Shown: positions 59,321-64,000 of the stretch, in pieces | Position numbering within the stretch: the stretch's first letter is position 1 | Layout of the letters: every line of letters starts with the position of its first letter | Source of the DNA: Gordius sp. MW1 | Lineage: Eukaryota; Nematomorpha; Gordioida; Gordea; Gordiidae | Direction: 5' to 3' | Assembly: GCA_964036665.1 (NCBI GenBank) | Contig: OZ038532.1 | Span: 8,370,001-8,434,000 of the forward strand | Length of the DNA stretch: 64,000 nt | The notes under the pieces: model-generated | What the model was told of the DNA's origin: nothing | Database searches by the model: none | Seen by the model: only the letters and a program-made list of their open reading frames with translations | Program-made: the position numbers and the translations under genes

Positions 59321-60008
59321 AACTTTTAAATTAAACATTATTTGTCTAAAATAGAAAACACAACTTGCATGATTTGCCAAAAGAATTTCTAATCCATATA
59401 CTTTATAATTTGGTAGGAAATGAAATAGGGGGAGGGGGGGGGGCATAGAGCAAAACTTTCAATTTTTATGGTTATTTGTAGAATTTTTTTTTCTCAATTT
59501 AGGGGGTGGGGCAACTGTCCCCTTTAGCTACGTCCATGGTTTTAAATGAAATTATTTAATTACCCGTTGTAAAAATTTGTTTGAATACTAGAAGGCCCAT
59601 CTAGTCAACAGATGGCACTAAGCTACCACAAGGGCAGCCATATCCTTTGCCCATAATGCATTGACATTTAATTTATCTCGGCCCAACCCAAGGTAACTTA
59701 TCGAAACTAACAAACGCATGCTCTCAAAGTGCTACCCCTGATTTAGCCCTTAGAGGCAAATCAATCGATGAAGGATTCTTTAATGTTTTAATTGGATTAA
59801 AATAAATGCTAGAAACCATGATTTACAATTACATTCGCCAAAAGAATCGATCTTTAACCTCAAATTACTAACCCTAACCCATTTATAGATGTAAAATATT
59901 AACAGCCTATTCAATGCTGGCAGAAGAACAGCTGATATATAAGGTAAAGAAAAATTATCTATATGATTGAATTATTGAAATAGTTTTTTTGCTTTGAAAG
60001 ACTTAATT
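59321..60008. other. No gene; one miniature element copy
   Basis: Positions 59,425-59,542 show GGGGGAGGGGGGGGGGCATAG and a right end TAGCTACGTCCATGG, a worn CATGGGCGTAGCC-family copy. The rest shows nothing recognisable. Confidence 0.45.
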
Positions 60009-60016
60009 GCATGGAT

Positions 60017-60449
60017 CAGAGATCAGAGATGCTCAGCTTTGCCCGCTGCTTGGCCGGGCGGAGTGTCCTAAATTTAAATTTTCGGGCGGAACCAGGCGGA
60101 CATTATGACAAGATTTGGGCAATCCGGACTTAAAGAGATATTTATAAAATGTATTATTTTTATTATTTTGTCTTCGTGTATTATTTTATTTTTTTCTAAA
60201 ATTGTTGATTAATTATTAATAGTAGTTATTACCCAAAAAATCAAGGATTAAATAAATTTGTTTGGAAAATATGACAAAGTTATCACTACAAAATTTTGAA
60301 ATCATCATTTCTGGCAGGGCAGCTCTGATGATTTGGGCATGGCCGGGCAGACACATAAAAAAGTTTGGGCGAGGTAGGGTGGGCAATTTGGTTATAAAAT
60401 CGGACTAGGCCAGGTTTGGGCAGAAAAATTTAAACAAATCACATCTCTG
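60017..60449. mobile_element. hAT-like element with GGGC-rich ends
   Basis: The left end is CAGAGATCAGAGATGCTCAG and the right end is CACATCTCTG, giving a CAGAGATG terminal repeat of YARNG type. Flanking octamers GCATGGAT (60,009-60,016) and GCATGCAT (60,450-60,457) differ at one position. GGCCGGGC and TTTGGGC motifs cluster inside both ends. It is 433 bp and non-coding. Confidence 0.8.
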
Positions 60450-60457
60450 GCATGCAT

Positions 60458-61473
60458 GTACAATTTCAAGGACATTTGATTCATTCCCACCTCAGGCGTC
60501 TTTGCACCATCAAAGATGTGTTGGAGTTGGACAAGGGTAAGATGGTTAAGATCGGCCATGACTGAAAATCGGTTAAATGGACTGTGTTTAATAAGTGTTC
60601 ACAAAAAGCTGGTAAAGGAAAAATATTAAGATAATTAAACTGGTTGCCAAAATCCAGGGAGATTAGCTTGATTAGAATAGAGGTTTTTAATTTTATGTTT
60701 ATAACTTAAAAAATAAATAAACGTTTGTTTATATTTGTCCACTTATTTGTGTTCAGGGTAGAGTCATGCATCGTGGACGTGGAGAAGGGGAAAAAATAGT
60801 GTACAAAATGCTTTTTTTAATTTTTTACTCTCATGATTTTCGCCCTCACCCCCAATTCAAATCCCTGCTAAGCCCATGGTCCCAATTCATATCATATTAT
60901 ACGGGATAGTCATAAATTATACACATAGTCTAAATAGACTGCTCATGCAATATGTTCCATATGGTAAATTGTGTCCAATTTTGCGCCATTTTGAATACTA
61001 CAACTGGTGTATTTCAACTATAACATTTTGCGCTGTGCCATTTTGTTCCAACAGAAGAAGTGGGGATAAAAAATATTTTTTTCATAAAAGTTTGGATTAA
61101 CAAAATATTCTAACCCTAGTAATATTCTATCCTACTTCAACAAACTATCATCAATTGAGAGAAGTATCATTCCAACAATTTTTGATTCTCCAGCACTGAT
61201 AAACCTATAAACCCTTATTGCTTTTATTAAGATTATTATTTACAATACTAAATTATATTATTTATTCTTATTTTAATAATTTGTAACAAACAAATTTACT
61301 ATAGAGAAAAATAGATAGAAAATAGACTTATAATCATAATGCTTATAATTCTAAGGCCACTCCATAAAAGGACATTTCTAATTCACCTATTACGGAAAAG
61401 AAAACGAAACAAATTGCTCTTTCAGAAACAGATCAATCAGTTAAATCTTACAAATATATATATAGTTTAAATT
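60458..61473. other. No gene recognised
   Basis: AT-rich. A worn miniature-element end (TAAGCCCATGG) lies near 60,870. The open frame 60,876-61,100 has no recognisable domain. Confidence 0.4.
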
Positions 61474-61940
61474 AATTGCTATGCAATTTATGGGCTCGTT
61501 TTTTGGTGTCCGTCCGTCCGTCGTCCGTCCGTTGTATCCTCCCTATCTATTTGCATTGGGTATATTAGGTTATCGCTTTTTTAAATTAATGCATGAGAAA
61601 GAGGTGCCCCACCCCTCATCTCTATCTCCCTCGCTGTGTTATTTTTTAAATTAATGCATAAGAGGTGCCCCACCCCTCATCTTTATCTCCCTCGGTGTGT
61701 TATATATAAGATTTGTTAAATTATCTATTATATAATAAACATAGATAAAAGCTGTTTACTTTTAATGCTATGCAATTTACTAGTTATATAATAAACATAA
61801 ATAAAAGTTGTTTACTTTTTAATTGCTATGCAATTTAACTAGTTTTGGGGTTAGAATCCCGGAGTTTTTTTGACTCTTATGATTGTTCTTGTTACTATCA
61901 TTGATAATAAGAATTTTTGGCCGTCCGCTGGCTCCTGTCA
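61474..61940 (-). repeat. Terminal fragment of a TTGCTATGCAA-family element
   Basis: It starts TTGCTATGCAATTTATGGGC and continues with the GTCCGTCC repeat, two GGTGCCCCACCCC copies, two ~58-bp units and half a GGCCGTCCGCTGGC unit. Orientation matches the right arm of the foldback at 37.5-42.1 kb and is opposite to 1-766. Confidence 0.85.
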
Positions 61941-62577
61941 ATTTTAAATAAAACACTTTTGAGTATAACCATTCACTTTTAAAATTAATGCATTGATCTC
62001 CGTTAATCTTGCGTGGAGCTTAGATTGTAAAAATTGTCTGTAATTTTGTTTGAAAAATGTGCAAAATAAATTAAATGAAAGCGCGTGAACATTGCAATAA
62101 TGTGTCTTATGAGTCTGGTTAAATCATTAAACAGGTTACCTTAAAGTTACTTAATTAATGGCAATTTAGTTGGCTATATATGGCATAAGTAGGTAGGCGT
62201 TTAATTCAAAAAATTATTATTATAATATAAAAATCTAATTTGGCCCTAGTTTAAGGACAAATAATCTCTAAGTTTCTTTGAAGATTATTGAAAAGTGCCG
62301 GTAGAGCAAAGAACACAATTATATCAAAGGTCTGCACGCTTTATTCAAACAAATTTTATTTGAAAAATAGTATAACCTTATTCATATGACAATTTATTAT
62401 ACCAAACGTACATATAACCCTAGTAGAGTGTTGATTATTTGGTAAAAGGAGGCACTTTAAGGTACTGCCTAAATTAAAACGAAATCATAAAAATTATTAA
62501 ATTCTAATACTAGTGAAGGAAATTGTTCCAAGGCTAAAAGATATCTTAACTAGACGTGCTTTTCATTTATTTTAATA
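61941..62577. other. No gene recognised
   Basis: AT-rich DNA, nothing supportable. Confidence 0.4.
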
Positions 62578-62584
62578 CTCACCT

Positions 62585-63421
62585 TAGAGGTGTGCACGGA
62601 TCAATCCGATCCGACATCCGATCCGATCCGTCCGAACTCGGATTCGGACGGATCGGATCAACATTTTAATTTTGGAAGTCGGATCGGATCGGATCAACCT
62701 TTTATTTTAGTCGGATCGGATCGGATCGGATTTTCAAATATAAAATAAACAATAATTAAATTAATAATTTTTAGTATCCTTTTTCATAATTATCTTTGCA
62801 TTCTTTTTTTAATTTACCATTTTTGATGCCCAATACCACCTCTCCCTTGTATTTTCCTAGAATTTCCCTAGCCAGACTTTCTTGTTTGGCGAGAAAGGAG
62901 CTAGTGTTAATGATAAACCAGCATCTCCTGTTTCCTTTTTAGCACACGCATTTTTTTTATATTAATTTAATTTATAAATAGCTAATGTAATTGATTGAAT
63001 AATTATAATTTACATAAAACATATAAATTAAAAATGTAACTGCTCAACTCCGAAAATTATCAATCACAATCTCCCCTTTCCTTAAAGCAGACGCGTAGCT
63101 CCTTCCCGAACCAGAAAATTTAGATTCTTTATTATTTTTATATGATAATATGGAATTAGTCAAATAAAATTTATATTTACTTCAGGTCTATTAAAATTGC
63201 TATAACTTATTTTTATGTATTTTGAATTTAATCATCAATAAAAAGTTCTGTTCGTAAAATTTTAATTTATAAATTTCGGATCGGATCGTATTTAGATTTA
63301 AAAAACTCGGATCGGATCGGATTTCGATTTTAAAAAACTCGGATCGGATCGGATGGATATAAAATTTTTCAAAAACTCCTCGGATCGGATCGGATCAAAA
63401 AAATTTGATCCGTGCACACGT
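62585..63421. mobile_element. hAT-like element with CGGATC subterminal repeats
   Basis: The left end is TAGAGGTGTGCACGGATC (YARNG type). The right end is GATCCGTGCACACG, inverted to it. CTCACCT flanks both sides (62,578-62,584 and 63,422-63,428). The right terminus lacks a few bases, so the expected eighth duplicated base and last terminal bases are uncertain. GGATCGGATCGGATC arrays fill 62,600-62,735 and 63,275-63,400. The ~840-bp interior is AT-rich with no transposase. Confidence 0.85.
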
Positions 63422-63428
63422 CTCACCT

Positions 63429-64000
63429 ATCTGTTTTTCATTTAAACCTCGAACAAAATTATGTCCATATTGCTTGTTTGTTTGGATTTAGTAATTTCAT
63501 GTGGCGGACAGGCAAATAAAGTTTTCGAGCATCCCGGGAAAGTACAAAGTGGCGGGTCAGGCTAAACTGATTTGGGTATGATCCTAATAACTAATTGCTA
63601 TGCTATTTATTGGCTCGTTTTTGGTTGTCCATCCCTTGGTTAACTTGCAATTTTTCAATGTTGCTGTGTTACGAGTTAATGGTTGTGGATTTAAGCGTTT
63701 GTATAAGTTTTTATTCTGCTTTCGCAAATGGACTAGCTACTGATTGGCTTTAATTTTATCGACCTCGCCCAAGTCCATATTCCCTATTATGTCCGACCTA
63801 TTAACTTTATATAATTTCCTTTTGACACTTTGTCTAAGTTGTGGCTTTATAACGGATAAATGCCTATCTGGTTAAATGATTACCTGCAATTTGCTTACAT
63901 TTAATTTTTCTGACCCGGGAGGCCTAACTCCTTTTGCTACTTTATGTATTACTTTTGGCAACTTGTCTAGGTTGCTGATTTACAAAACTGCGAAACTGAT
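63429..64000. other. TTGCTATGCAA-family variant fragment, otherwise unassigned
   Basis: From about 63,595 the sequence reads ATTGCTATGCTATTTATTGG, then CTCGTTTTTGGTTGTCC. Further on (63,713-63,750) it has TTCTGCTTTCGCAAATG, matching the fragment at 6,118-6,285 in inverse orientation. No gene is seen to the window end. Confidence 0.5.

Overview
This is a gene-poor, AT-rich stretch of metazoan nuclear DNA, most likely from an invertebrate. The evidence is the mixture of element classes: Ty3/gypsy LTR retrotransposons, an RTE-type LINE, piggyBac, a Helitron and many hAT-like miniature elements with 8-bp target duplications. There is also one spliced-looking exon with canonical AG/GT borders. I cannot name the species. 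No prokaryotic operon, rRNA gene, intact tRNA gene or CRISPR array is present.

The only plausible host coding sequence is one minus-strand exon (9,870-10,151) that encodes most of an actinin-type calponin-homology domain. Almost everything else that can be identified is mobile DNA, much of it nested.

Layout. 1-766: the end of a tandem-repeat element (here called the TTGCTATGCAA element). 1.3-8.6 kb: miniature inverted-repeat elements, including one nested inside another, and a 1.57-kb non-autonomous Helitron. 9.8-13.3 kb: the host exon, then a broken gypsy element. 13.3-23.7 kb: mostly unassigned AT-rich DNA with hAT-like elements and a 56-bp palindrome. 23.7-36.5 kb: a complete but dead gypsy element with 131-bp LTRs and a 5-bp target duplication; its 5' LTR and its gag gene are each split by another insertion. 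The gag insertion is an 8.46-kb foldback packed with G-run/C-run minisatellites. 37.2-42.1 kb: a hAT transposase fragment split by a 4.6-kb foldback of the TTGCTATGCAA family. 43.2-45.6 kb: a piggyBac element with TTAA flanks. 45.9-50.1 kb: three hAT-like elements, two of them nested. 51.3-54.6 kb: another TTGCTATGCAA element. 57.0-59.3 kb: a 5'-truncated RTE LINE on the minus strand. 60.0-63.4 kb: two more hAT-like elements and a TTGCTATGCAA fragment.

No autonomous element is intact. Every recognisable polymerase or transposase has stops, frameshifts or lost catalytic residues. The most unusual object is the 24,855-33,312 foldback. Its ends, 8-bp duplication and YARNG-type terminus place it with hAT-like elements, but its body is about 80 copies of a G-run/C-run unit in opposed orientation. 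A tiny element at about 2.1 kb shares its termini. A wider pattern is that several hAT-like families here each carry their own short self-complementary subterminal motif (CGGATC, CTCGTCTCG, TTCGAA or GGCCCG). Boundaries were found by eye from flanking duplications; no alignment or database search was run.
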